From NCBI RefSeq assembly GCF_921293095.1, contig NC_060251.1, forward strand, positions 65,055,585 to 65,119,584: 64,000 nucleotides of DNA, read 5' to 3'. A program made the translations under genes and the position numbers. Source of the stretch: Ischnura elegans. Lineage: Eukaryota; Arthropoda; Insecta; Odonata; Coenagrionidae. The notes beneath the pieces were generated by a model. That model did not search any database. It had not been told where the DNA came from and saw nothing but the letters and a program-made list of their open reading frames with translations. Shown here piece after piece: positions 11,080 through 22,329 of the stretch (position 1 is its first letter; the number at the start of each line of letters is the position of its first letter).

Positions 11080-11765
11080 AGAACAGTTCAACTATGATTT
11101 AGCAGAAGCATTTATAAAGGCCAATATACCCCTCGAAAAAAAATATAAAATGCTCTAATATGGTTCCTCAACAAATACAGCCCAGGCAAGTTTTTCTTAA
11201 GTACTGTTTCAATGTGTCCACAGATACAAGACTATGTGAATATTTCTTGTAAGTAATTGATATATACCGTAAGCTCTTCATTGCAGGTTCAGGGGATTTG
11301 AGTTACGCGGACACCGTCTGTGCAAAACGTGTTTTTGCAGCAGGTGCAAATGAGGCTCGTGAGTAAAAAAAGCTGTAAAAGTTAAGCCAGTTTGCTTTAT
11401 GAAAGACGAAACTACTGACCGAAGGGAATTCGTCTTCATTGTGCTTATGAAGCCACTTAATTTCCCAAGTAAACAGTTGCATTTACGTATGTAGGTGGAG
11501 TCCGGGTTTTGGAGAAGGCGAGTGGTGCATAGTATGCCACGGCATTACTGAAAGTGGCTTCAGACTGCGGCATTAAGTTTGAATAGCTACATATTCTGCG
11601 AGGTATATGCCCACATGTGATGACTCTTTAATTATACCATTTAATGAAGATACGGTACTGGTGCGGTGTTTAGCGCACAAGATCAACTTGGTAGCCAACA
11701 TATGGTCCACGCAACTTCTGGGGCTCAAAACATGTGCTACAGAATGTAAACTTTTGTTCTTGAAT
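11080..11765 (+). pseudogene. Decayed hAT-like transposase
   Basis: Separate frames along the + strand resemble successive parts of an hAT-superfamily transposase. They are an N-terminal DLAEAFIKANIPLEK segment (about 11095-11145), a MKDETTDRREFVFIVLMKPL segment with the conserved DETTD catalytic-region motif (about 11398-11460), and VRCLAHKINLVANIWS, matching the conserved C-x-AH-x-INL block (about 11660-11710). Stops and frameshifts separate them. No terminal repeats were identified. The element cannot make transposase. Confidence 0.6.
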
Positions 11766-13258
11766 AGCCACAACAGAAAGCATCTTTACTTGTCGCTCCT
11801 GTAGACCAATATCCTTGTGGAGAGCAATAATTTATGTACTGATTGATCAGAGTATCTGAAATAGCTCTGCAACTTTTACGCGAGTAATTGAGCGTATGAT
11901 ACAGCCCGTGTTGCTGAATATACATGCATCAATAAAAATACGAGTCTCAATACACCTCGGCCGTCAACGCACCCAAAAAGAAACCAAAATTAACGTCGTG
12001 CATGGTGCTCTTGGTGTTTCATCCCATGCTCTCGAATGGACCCGTTCTTCCACACGATCCCTCATCTGATCACACGCTCGGAGCTCTATAAACTCGCGCA
12101 GCATGATACACGATTGGCGACGCCAGTGCTCCGCGAAATTTCTCTCGATGCTTCGCACCCCGCGGAGATGTTCTCACCCCGGTAGTTGGCGTAGGCACTC
12201 GCGGACCCTGAAAGGCTTCGAGCACGAACACACGCTCAATGATCCATGCGTCTTCGGGCGCGCTCCGCGGGTGTGCGACAGATCTCGGAAGGGCGTGCTT
12301 CGAATTTTTAATAATACCCTTCCCATCGCGATTAGCACCTCCGGCTCGTAGTAACGTACGGGAGGCGCGAGAATGGATTTCCGATCCATTAGACTTGCTG
12401 CTGGTTGTTGTCAGAATCGCACCGAGGGCTCCGCAACATTCGACCTTCCCTCAGAAAGGATCCCAAAGACCCAACCTGGGGACCCTTTCTCCACGGGAGC
12501 CCCCCCCTGTGAGCCTCGCCAATCATGCGGGCATTGAGAAGATAAAAGGGGGCGATTATTGTAGCGCGTGTGGGGCCTCCTAACTGTCGACGGTCTTTTT
12601 CATCCGATACCGGCCAACTTGCGAGGCGAGAGTGCCTCTTGTGGGCGAAACGCAACAAGGAGAGGTTGGGTTATCATATCGCGTCATCAGGGAGTGACTC
12701 CGATAGCTGCGCCGCGCGGTGGCGAGCGTGGGAAAGATGGGGAAATGAGGCGGCTCCTCGCGGTCTAGGGGGCCCAAAGTGGTCCCTGTCCCCCCCTCCC
12801 CCTATTTACCTTTCTCTTGTGTCGCTCCGGTCAATCGTGCTATGAGCACCTCCCTGCGGCTAATAATTTCCCTCGCCCACCGTTTCTTGCCACCCGATGG
12901 AGATGGGGGCGTAGTGTATCTCCGGTTCATGAAACCGAACTCCCTAATCTCTTCTTGTCCGTCCGTGCGGCAGGCCGTTTGCGGCAACAGATCACATTAA
13001 ATGCGGCGTGAAAATCGTGGGATTACTGGAGGATGGTAAAGGAAGGAAATTGGGGGAAGAATAATGATGGTACACGGATTTGTCGGATATCTCAAAGCAG
13101 TTGCGTATTTACCTTTCGGGGTAGCCAAGTTCGATGTATGGTCAAGTGATTTTAAATGAGGTCGCCCCAAGATATATTTATACCATTATATAAGATATTT
13201 ATATTTGGATCATATTCATTTTGTAAACTAAGGTCGCACGTCATTGCTAGTTAATGGA
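11766..13258. other. GC/CpG-rich island without a recognised gene (about 12.0-13.0 kb)
   Basis: From about 12040 to 13010 the sequence is much richer in GC and CpG than its surroundings, and many overlapping short open frames result from that composition. None shows a known domain, and no convincing ATG-plus-donor exon could be chosen. It could be a promoter-associated island, an untranslated first exon or a GC-rich repeat. Confidence 0.4.
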
Positions 13259-13260
13259 TA

Positions 13261-13769
13261 CCCAGTCAGCACACAGAAGTATATAATATGTATCATTTAC
13301 TTTGAGCCAAAGTAAATCTTAAGTAAATGATACGTATTGCATTGATATTGAATTCATCAATAATACGTCTATATGTCCCATTTTATTTTGTAAATAATAC
13401 GTATTACTAATTCGTCAATTTACGTAAACGATATGCATAAAAAATATGTCAATGAAATGGTTTATGTATATTGGACGTAAATATATGTATATTTTACGCC
13501 AATTCTAAAAGTATATGGAATGTAAATAATTTACATTCAGTATACATTAAATGTATCGATAAATGGGCCAGAAAATAGGTTTAAATCAATCTCATATTAA
13601 ATTAGACAGCATTTTATGTTGACCTAAAACAAAAGTTAACAACATTTTCTATCTAAATATTTACGAGTATATGATATATATGTAAATTTTACATATTTCA
13701 ATACACTTTACATAGTTTACCAAGATTGACTTTAAAAATATGTATATAATACCTCGTGTGCTGACTGGG
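13261..13769. mobile_element. TA-flanked MITE (Tc1/mariner type)
   Basis: The ends are inverted repeats CCCAGTCAGCACAC and GTGTGCTGACTGGG (14 bases), each flanked by the dinucleotide TA (13259-13260 and 13770-13771), the target duplication of Tc1/mariner transposons. The 509-base interior is AT-rich, non-coding and contains many small palindromes built from TTTACATA/GTAAAT-like words. It would depend on a transposase supplied elsewhere. Confidence 0.75.
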
Positions 13770-14050
13770 TAGGAAGTACTGCAATAGATGTATGAGACTG
13801 CAATATGAGGACATTGGTCTGAGGCCAAGAATCTGGATGAAATAAACTCCATTTTTACCTTAACCCCTTCCACTTCGATTAATTTTCTGAATATCGTGCT
13901 CCTAGCCTTTATTTAATTCTTCTCTGGTTCTCTTTTAAATGGTAGGCAATGAAATGATATTTTGTAATTTGTAATCAACGTAGAACCGTGAAATGAAATG
14001 TGATCTTTAAACATGGAGAACACAGCTATCGCTACTCGAATAAAATCATT

Positions 14051-14276
14051 TTAACCCTTCCAATGCATCATGTTTCATGAATATGAATTATTTATGTATA
14101 CCTACTATGAATGTTTTAACATTGCTAAGCTTTCAAAATAATTAGATTGTTCCTCAAAATAGTGCTAAAAAAATAGTGCTTATGAAAATCCGATGACGAG
14201 ATACACTAGTCATTATGCGGTTTGGCGTCAAAAGTTCATGACGTGCTAGACTCGTCATTACAGCGCAAGGGGTTAA
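14051..14276. mobile_element. TTAA-flanked MITE, piggyBac-like
   Basis: The element is bounded by TTAA at 14051-14054 and 14273-14276, with inward-facing similar ends (TTAACCCTT at the left, AAGGGGTTAA at the right). TTAA target sites and CCCT-type ends are typical of piggyBac elements. The interior is non-coding. Another lone TTAACCCCTTCC end occurs near 13860 and may belong to a broken copy. Inverted-repeat identity is limited to about ten bases. Confidence 0.5.
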
Positions 14277-14474
14277 GTAGAAATGGATGGCATACGTAGT
14301 GGTAAGTAAAACCATTTAAGGTTGTTGTCAGCCGATATAGCGAATGCTCTTGAATCCCTTCGTTCCCATCAAAATCGTCTCGTCTCGAACGGTTTTAATT
14401 TCTATTGAATCTCGAACAGTGTTGAAGGGTTTCGATCAATTAGTCAAGGGTTCCCTAGCCTTCCCAGCGTGACC

Positions 14475-15790
14475 ATGGAGATGATTATTGACATCATGGC
14501 CGCTTGGGAGAGAAACGCTGTGGAAGCCCTCATTACTTTTTACGAGGAGAATAGGCGTTTGTGTGAAGTGAGCTCCCCAAACTATCGTATGAAGCAGAAG
14601 AGAAGTACAGCACTTTAAGAAATTGCCACTAATTTGTTATCGGTTAGTTTAATATTGATTATAATTGCCTCGCTCACCCGCGGCCAATACCTACTTCGGA
14701 AAGTATTTACTTATGCAATTGACATCGGAATGCTTCGATGATTTTCATGTGAGTATTTTGTTTATCTCATTAAAATTGTAATTTCATTCAAAAATATAAA
14801 CCTCTGGCCCTAGGGATTGTTTCTTTCAAATGATGTATCTGTTATTATTTAGATCTGATGAGTTCTCATAGTGGCCTTAGTTTGAGTATTTTTTCGTAGT
14901 TCGTGCTTTGAATTAATCCTGTAAAGAATTATTTTGTAGTTATCGTTGATATCGTCTGTATGTGTAATCGATGCCCCTAATAGTTCCGATATGGTACCAC
15001 ATAGGAGGACGTCAAAACGAAGATAAATGGCCTCCGTACTCATGGCCGTAGATGGCCGAAAAAAATTGAACAGGCTGAAGAAGAGTGGATCAGCCAGTGG
15101 GTAAGAAGTGATAAAGCCATAATGGTGGTGCTACAATTCTTTGAAAGGCATTCGGCACATGTGAAGAACATATCTTTAATCCCGTGGAGCTGAACAAGGT
15201 CAATGACGCTTGCAAATCAATGCGTCTTTATCAAGTATATTTTGTTTTGTTGGAACGTGAATGTTTTGTTTTTGGCATGAAAAGTAAAATCAAGTGGCAT
15301 GTTTGGAAAGAGTATTGTTTGATATCGACCATATTTACTCTTGTTGAGCATCTCTTTTGGTATTGTTTCTGGAAATTCGTGATATTACGTAGTGTTTCCA
15401 CTTCCTTCTGCGATATTTATGTTTTAAATACCCTTGAATGCACGAAAGGACTTCTTTGCAATTCTGAAAATTACATGAATTCATTTGTCCGTAGGAAACG
15501 ACGGTTGAAATTCAATTCGGACAGCTATTGGGAATCACAGAAGAGAAAGATGGAATTTGCACTATCACGGTCCCCTTAGTGGCGAGTCCATCTCTGCCTG
15601 TGCTGAGCAATGCAACAGCTCCTCAAGGAGTAGCACATTAAGACGAGATCCGACCCCCAAGAGGAGAAAGACTGAGGAAGCTCATGAAATTAAGAGATTC
15701 CTCTCAAAGGCTTCGTTAGCCCTTGAGCGCTGAATGCAGAGAAGCAAGTTGGAGAAATTCGTCCTATATATAGGGCAAGAGTTATTAGAA
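14475..15790 (+). pseudogene. Decayed MADF (Myb/SANT-like) domain protein of transposon type
   Basis: The segment 14475-14640 encodes a MADF-like helix region (WERNAVEALITFYEENRRL, then SSPNYRMKQKRSTAL) before a stop. The segment around 15020-15103 gives a basic LNRLKKSGSASG end followed by a GTAAG donor. The segment 15610-15790 gives a C-terminal PTPKRRKTEEAHEIKRFLSKA block and LEKFVLYIGQELLEI, with one in-frame stop between. This order matches the DNA-binding MADF proteins often carried by Harbinger-type transposons. Stops and frameshifts show it is dead. Confidence 0.55.
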
Positions 15791-16799
15791 ATTACTTACT
15801 AAAATAGGCAGAAAGGTGCACTGCATCAAATATTTGATATCCTCATGAAATCGAAATATGATCAGTATAATATTTAAATGGCTATATCTGTATTTTTCTG
15901 TTTAGTTTTTATTTAAATTCCATTTACATCCTGTTACACTCCATTATATATAAATATGTTTGGTGGAATCACTGTTGCTTGGTCATTTCTTCAACCCTCA
16001 TTGATCATCAACTAAAAAAATTTTATCCAAATATTTTTTCTCCAGTCATATTAAGTAATCGTAATACATCACGAACTAAGTAACATATTGTAAGAACTAA
16101 ATAAGTATTAGTTGCATAACAACTAAGTAAGTATTAGTTGCTAATTGAATAAATCAAATGTCTTAATTGCCACAACTTTCATCCTCTCTCGTAAAAAATA
16201 TAGTATTACGGGGCGTTTTGCTTATCATGATTTGTGGCGAAAATCACAATCAAAAATGTGGGATAAAGTCAGCTTTTGCCTATCACCCCAGAAGGAGGGT
16301 GAAAAGGTAAGTACCATTAACAAAAGGTAAATACATGAAGGGAGGGGAGACTGTAAGAATGCTTGTGAAGTATTCCATGGAACCTACGTTAATCGGTAGA
16401 ATTCTTTAATTTGAAAATTTTTGGAACTCAATCGTTATTGACTGATTCATGTTCTGAATACCATCGACACGGACGCCTGCTCGCGTTGCATGCCTCAAAA
16501 AATACGCCCGGACGCCATCGCCATTTTTACTTTCGGCCCACCTATTCATTTTTAGTTTTTTTCGTTGGACTTACGGATTCCGTGGTGTGCATTAGCATAG
16601 CCTTTTCGATTTCCTTAAGCATCGTGAGGTGACCACAGTTTCCCGCCATTCTCCGGCGGTCTTCCGGCCAAAGCTTCCGAAAGCCCAATTTTAAATACTT
16701 TTTTTTTTATATTAAAATAAAAAAGTAGTTGCACTTTTCTACAATTAGGAGGCATGTTTTCAAAGTAAGTACCGTTTTGACATAAAAAAACAACAAGTA
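15791..16799. other. No gene seen
   Basis: AT-rich DNA. A short tandem wording of AACTAAGTAAGTATTAGTTGC occurs near 16095-16145. No gene was supported. Confidence 0.4.
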
Positions 16800-16995
16800 A
16801 TTTTTTTTTCAAAAATAATTTATTCACTTGAAAGGCCATACTTTACTTTTCTGCATAATTCCCATTACTATTGAGGCATTTATCGGTTCTTGGGACCAGC
16901 TTTTGTATGCCATCGTCAAAGAAGCTTGCCGTCTGATTAGACAACTACTGGTTCACGGTCGTTTTCACTTCGTCATCATCGGAATGGCGCTGGTT
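16800..16995 (-). pseudogene. C-terminal remnant of a mariner-type transposase
   Basis: On the minus strand, bases from about 16990 down to 16840 read DDDEVKTTV, a stop, then SFFDDGIQKLVP and CLNSNGNYAEK followed by a stop. This is the usual end of mariner-family transposases (FF-x-x-GI-x-KL...KC...G-x-Y). The sequence after the stop continues as typical element 3' flank. Catalytic D,D,D residues are not in this fragment. Confidence 0.6.
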
Positions 16996-17165
16996 ATAAT
17001 TGCATTAATTTCTCATTACGGCGTGGAATTTCGCGAATGCACGAACGAAATTCAAACAGGGGCTATTTTGCCATGCATTCTCGCATGAGATCAAGCAATT
17101 CACCGCTTTACAAGACGCAATTTTGACTGCACCTTCGTACACACGTCAGGGTGTACAGTCACTTT
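16985..17165 (+). repeat. Partial copy of the AAGGCCGTTTTA MITE family
   Basis: The stretch shares long similarity with 52990-53190 (+ direction) and with 51330-51530 (inverted). Shared words include GGCGTGGAATT-CGCGAATG, GCATTCTCGCATG and GCACCTTCGTACACACGTC. The terminal inverted repeats seen at 52974-53209 are not intact here. Confidence 0.6.
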
Positions 17166-19416
17166 CAAAAGTCGATCCCCACGGCCAGCGCAATGAACTA
17201 CGTTTTCCGCTGCGCTCGAACTTCGGGTATTGCTTATCCCTTCTGTGCCTTGAATGGGCCAGTTTGACTTCTCTCACCATCCGCAAAATCTCACCGAGGC
17301 ATTCTTCTCTATTCCTAGATTCTTCGCGACCTCCCCGACCCCGGGTGCCAGAACACAGGCCAAGCATAAGTTCTCAGTCACGCGATTCTCACCGTGATAG
17401 TATTCTAAGACGAATGGTCTGAGTACTCTGGCTTGTGCTAAAAAATACCGAGACGTATATGCGTCGCAACGCACATATAAGGAAGAAACGAAAATCGGAA
17501 CTTACGTCTGAAAGAGTATACTAAAAGTTGCCTCCAAATTAACATTCTAGATTATACCTTTAACATATTATTACCAAACACGATCAATGCATATTGTTCT
17601 ATATATAAGTATTTTAGACAGGCGCATTCATCATTCCTAAGCATTTTCTTGGGATATATATTATCCTACAGATTTCTACGCGTCTCATCATACGAGAAAA
17701 AAGTACTATTGTGCGCCAAATTATTACGTTTACTTCGTTATGATATTTATTCCGGTCGTTACTAACATTTCCCTAAGAAAATATTTAAATAATGCTTAAT
17801 GTATTCCAGGTATCAGTGAGTAATTAACACATTTTTTCGTGTTCATCGAAAGTTGGAATGTCTAAATAGTTATCATAAATATATTTTCGATAGATAAAAA
17901 AAACCTTCGGAAACATTAATAACATGACTTGTTTGCCTCTTTCTTACAATTTTTAGGCTCATTTAGTATATGTTTTATCTTACACCCTTTCACTGAGAGG
18001 TCAAACTAAGTCTTTCCCGTTTTTTGTTTCTTTTTTTTCTGCTATATTCAATCGTAATTGGCGCCTGGTGATATCATGCATGTCAATGTCCTCTACATTA
18101 TTATGTATAAGTGGTTTAACAATTACTTACACTCACGTAATGAATACCTTGTGGCAGTCCTACGGGTGAACAAATACTGATCATTATCCTACAAACAAAA
18201 AACTACGCATGCATAGTTTTCATCCGATAAAAATACACAATGTCGGGTACCTGATGACTATTTCTGCCTAATTAATAAAAACGATATGTATTAGCTACCA
18301 AAAATAATGCTTGTGATGCAGTGATTTACGGCGCGGAAACTTCGACGACGACGAAAGATGGACAAGAAAAGAATGAAGGCATGAGATATGAGTATAAAAA
18401 ACAACGGAAAAGGTGAGATGCACGGAGAGGAAAAGAATTGAGGAAGTGCTATCCATAGAGGAGAGATTTGAGGCACGGGGGGAGGTGAAAGATGAAGGTA
18501 AGGATAGAATGAAAGGGCCCTTATGCAATGGACGTTACTGTTAATTAAAGTGGTAAGTTCAAGTTGGGAGGGACGCAGGCAGGGTGATTCGTAAAATATT
18601 TCATGTAATCCAACATTATCAAGATACCTTTCATAATAATCAAATAAACTCCTCTTTTCATTTCAGAAGGGCAGGTAAGTTTTGTTTTTTTCATGACCAC
18701 CATAAATGGTTGCTTCACAATCATAATGCCACGTTGATGTTGCTCGCATTATTTTTCTTAAAAAACACTTAACAATATTAATGTACGAGTATTCCCCAGA
18801 AAGAAAAGGATAACATTTCCTACGACGCATTGCGGTCTGCTAGCTTGCCATTTTTCTCAATGCCCATAAACATCTCGCTATTTTTTCACCGAAAAATTAA
18901 TTCATCTTCAAAGCAATTCAATGCAATCCGACTGTTCATCTGAAAAATATAATGCAAAAATTATCTTCTCTCTTAAAACAACTTCTTTGCCGGTGGTTTT
19001 TCTAGGTGAAAAATTAAAATACTTCTTCTTTTATATTAACAGAATGGGAATTAGTTACGGTATTCAAAATGTAGGCACCACTTGTCCTCCGAATAAACTT
19101 CAACTTGGGGAGTAACTGATATTTCACTTGTAAACATTGAAAAATGTCTGAAAATCCTTTGCCCTCGACACGGGTGAACGCGAGCATGGATAGTAGCCGT
19201 GACGCAAACGACAATCGGCGTATATATTTTCGTATTTTTATCAAGACCATATTGAGAAAAAAATATTGGAGTATTATGCTCGAAATGTTCCGAACATTTT
19301 ATTTGTACTATATGTGCTGTATAAGTTTACCTAACGATTCGGATGTCCCTCTCAATTCCTCTCACGATGTGTTACTCGCCAGAAAAATCCCTAAATTCTT
19401 CTCCGCTTACGTCGAT
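17166..19416. other. No gene seen
   Basis: Intergenic DNA, mostly AT-rich. No exon with family resemblance was found, and no repeat could be assigned. Confidence 0.4.
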
Positions 19417-19417
19417 G

Positions 19418-19458
19418 GTGGAATTGTTTGGCTGTGGGTAGCCAAACAATTCCACCAC
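19418..19458. repeat. Short near-perfect hairpin
   Basis: An 18-base arm TGGTGGAATTGTTTGGCT and its inverse AGCCAAACAATTCCACCA are separated by about five bases. It lies just upstream of the Penelope-like remnant and could mark an element junction, but no other end was identified. Confidence 0.6.
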
Positions 19459-19779
19459 AAGTGGTAGGGGGTTCACCGGGACCTTCCTACCTCTGAAATC
19501 GTGTTCGGGGCTCTTGGCGAGGGTTAAAGTAGTCAACTTGCACCATTTGCACAACCCGATCAGATCAAATTGGTCCCCAGCGGACAAGGAACGCGTAAGC
19601 AATACGCGAAGGTCGACTTCGGAGAATAACAGAGACGGCTGCGCCAGGTATGTGGACCGACTTTTGAAAGTGACTGTACAAAGCAAATACGTGCCCCATG
19701 TATAACGGTATAATGTAAGTATCAAGACAAGGAGGAGATCTTTCTATTATGGCCCTCTCAACTAGTCCTCCATTGCAGA

Positions 19780-20169
19780 CGTGTCCCTCCTCGCCAGACT
19801 CGTGCCTCCTTGTCAGACTTGTGGGAAAAACTACATCGGCGAAACAGATAGATTAGTGAAAACACGCCTAGAGGAACACCAGAGAGTAATTCGACTGGGG
19901 CAGTAGCCGAACACGCAGCACTGAGCTACGCAACCGATCTTAAAGAAGCAAAAAATGTTGCCAAAGTGAAAGGTTTTAAACAAAGACTCGTGAGAGAAGC
20001 CATTGAAATTACAAAAAAGAAGAAGAACAATTGTAACAGGGACACCGGACTTAAAATAAGTCGTACTTGGCAACCCGTAATTCGGACAAACACTCAACAA
20101 TCTACTCCTCCAGCCTCCTGCTCCTATTCCACCCACCCATCTGACACGGATACTTACAAAAATGAATAA
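19780..20169 (+). pseudogene. Penelope-like element, GIY-YIG endonuclease end
   Basis: The + strand reads CGKNYIGETDRLVKTRLEEHQ, the core of a GIY-YIG nuclease with the conserved Arg. After a frameshift it continues as FKQRLVREAIEI (the conserved Glu) and NCNRDTGLKISRTWQPVI (the conserved Asn region). This is the C-terminal endonuclease domain of Penelope-like retroelements, which nicks target DNA for cDNA priming. No reverse transcriptase was found upstream, so this is a 5'-truncated, frameshifted remnant. Confidence 0.75.
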
Positions 20170-20699
20170 AAATTCCTACTTCATCAGATTCCCTTGGAAA
20201 AGCGACCAGTATCGGTCGGGGAACGTTGGAGCCACCCGAAAATTGACGCGGTCACGTAGCCCAAAATTCTTTTCACTATCATGACGAGTACACGCAAAAG
20301 TTTTAACGAAGAATTAATTAATCATTATATCCACTATCTATAAGTATTCTTCGTGAAGGAACTCGACGTTATGCTGCGATGAAACTCGAACCCTAGGAGG
20401 CAGTTAGCAAGTCGAGTCCTCTTAGGGGTCAGTCCACGCATCACGAGCTAAAATTGGATCAACGCGGAGGGACTCAACGTAGCGCCCCCCTGACCCTACG
20501 GGAAAAGGGGTCGAGTTTCGCACGCCACTTCCGGAGGGTGGTCAATTGTGCGTGGAGGTTTAAATGTATGCATTTACTATGGATCAAAAGATTCCCCCAA
20601 AATCGAATGGCGCCCGTTACGCGCTTGGATAAAATGTAACTTTTTCTTCCGCTGAATTTCATTCGAGGCCTAACACTCGAAGGTAGAATTCAGTTTCTG
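20170..20699. other. No gene seen
   Basis: Unassigned sequence between the Penelope remnant and the next repeat. A few short open frames here lack resemblance to known families. Confidence 0.35.
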
Positions 20700-20719
20700 T
20701 CTCTCTTTTCTAGGATTTA

Positions 20720-21092
20720 ATGACTCTAATCGAAGTTTTTCTTCTAGAATTTTAGGAAAGTCGAAGGGATCGGAAAAATTACAATGCTTTAATTTCTCAA
20801 CAACAGGGTGATGAAACACGGTATTTTAGAAGGAGTTTTCTTCGTAGTACTTTTCAAGAATCCTTCATAAATATGACTCTCAGTTGCTCTATGTTATTCA
20901 TGCCAAGAACTTCAGTATCAAAATTATTTGCGATGCCTTTTTTATAGAATTCGATTGCTCTAAAAAGAGTTTTACTTCTAGAATTTTAGGGAAGTCAAAG
21001 AGAGCGATAAATTTTCATAGCAAAAGTGTATTATCTACTGGGTGACGAAGCGCAGTATTTAAAAAAGGCTTTTACTCCTTAGTTTATTTTGA
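20720..21092 (+). repeat. Diverged direct duplication, period about 234 bp
   Basis: The words CTTCTAGAATTTTAGG, GGGTGA-GAA-C-C, GTATTT and AGGAGTTTT/AGGCTTTT recur in the same order, starting near 20741 and near 20975. The two copies differ at many positions, so the duplication is old. No coding content was seen. Confidence 0.55.
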
Positions 21093-21169
21093 GATTGAAA
21101 TATTAACTATTACATTTGTTACCATCTTACTATACTTGATTTTGGTGGTGAATATCGTACATCAATTGA

Positions 21170-21418
21170 GAGGGTGAGAAGGCAATGGGATCAAATGATT
21201 TTTTTCTAACCAGAGTTAGGTTAATAAATTAATCAAATAAATGTACAAAAACTTGGTGGGCTTGGGATACGAGTGAGTCTTTGTTCTGTGCTGGCATCGA
21301 GTGGAAAATCAATTGCACCACTAAATCTAGTCGGTCTCGTTTATTTTCTTTGCCTAATTTATGCGCCTAACTCTGTTTAGAAAAAAAATCTCTTGCACCC
21401 CTAGGCCTCTCACCTCCC
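21170..21418 (-). mobile_element. MITE with long inverted ends, inverted copy of the 42.6-43.1 kb family
   Basis: The ends (GAGGGTGAGAAGGCAATGGG at the left and the inverse near 21390-21416) are inverted repeats. The interior, containing CTTGGGATACGAGTGAGTCT and TTCTGTGCTGGCATCGAGTGG, is the reverse complement of the two copies at 42621-43146. It is non-coding. Confidence 0.65.
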
Positions 21419-21430
21419 CCCCAAATTATT

Positions 21431-21545
21431 GCCGGCCTCGGTGGCGCCGGGGTAAAGTTCCCGACTGCTAACCTAGAGGTCGCGGGTTCGAATCCCGCCT
21501 GGGTGGGTTGATCACCATCCAGGGCATGGATGTTTGTGTAAGAGA
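21431..21545 (+). mobile_element. tRNA-derived SINE, copy 2 (head and body)
   Basis: It begins GCCGGCCTCGGTGGCGCCGG, the A-box-bearing head also seen in the other two copies. It has a perfect B box, GGTTCGAATCC, at about 21485-21495, then GCCTGGGTGGGTTGATCACC and CAGGGCATGG. The A-rich tail found in the other copies is absent or lost. Confidence 0.7.
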
Positions 21546-22329
21546 GGACAATGCTGTCCTAAATTCGCTTGAAAAAGGAAGACAAAATAAAAAATTAGGA
21601 AGTTCAATTTTCGTGCGAGAGAAGAGGTGGCGCCGCGCCATTTGAAACGTTTTTGACCCATAGGGCATATCCGGTTTGTCTCTTTCTCCTGGTGTATCCA
21701 TCGCGAGGACGCACTTTGGTTTAAAGCGCCGAAATTGAGTGGGGTTATCCGAGTTATTGGGCGACCCTCCTTTCTTGCACTCTCCTCCCCACCAATCGGG
21801 GGGAGGGGGTTCCTCCTGGATAGCACAGGCGAGGGGGGAGGAGGGGTCGCCCCCTCTTCCCCTCCGTCCCCCACCCCACCCGCCCGCTGCGCCTCCACGC
21901 GGCCCCCATCCCCCCGGACCGTGTCCCACCCCTCCCCCGCCTCACCACCACCATCCGCCACCACCGCCGCTCATGAGCTCCAATTCTGCCTAGTTCCCGC
22001 TCATTCTCTGTCATTCCAGCGAATTAAAACTCGTCAAGTATTGGTATTATTTAGGTGACGGCCTCTCTCTCTCTCTCTCTGTCCTATCTCTCCCGGCTCT
22101 GCCTTAGTAGTGTGCAGTGTGTTTGCTCCCGGGAGGCTCATATCTGTCCGTTCCCGTCGCGCGAGGACGCGCGTCCCGGACATGAATCGCTCGCGGAAGG
22201 TGATCCAGGGCCCGCGGATTTTGGTGGACCACCCACCGTGACGGTGGAGAGCGAAGGTGGTGGGAGATATCGGAGCCCAGGGGGTGGGAATGTTCCGGGG
22301 TGGTCTGGTCTGCCTCCCAAGGTGCGTCC
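21546..22329. other. GC-rich, CCNCC-rich stretch with a CT microsatellite
   Basis: From 21770 to 21975 the + strand is strongly C-rich with runs of CCCCTCCC/CCACC. This creates long but meaningless proline/glycine-rich open frames on both strands. A (TC)n run lies at about 22062-22081. No gene was supported. Confidence 0.5.

Noticed and set aside
15184-15579. 131-residue + strand open frame
   Set aside because: It overlaps the MADF remnant in another frame and resembles no family I can name. Its residue composition looks like translated AT-rich DNA.
21468-22058. Proline- and glycine-rich open frames of 85-177 residues
   Set aside because: They come from C-rich, low-complexity DNA, overlap a SINE and lack any domain, start context or splice logic.
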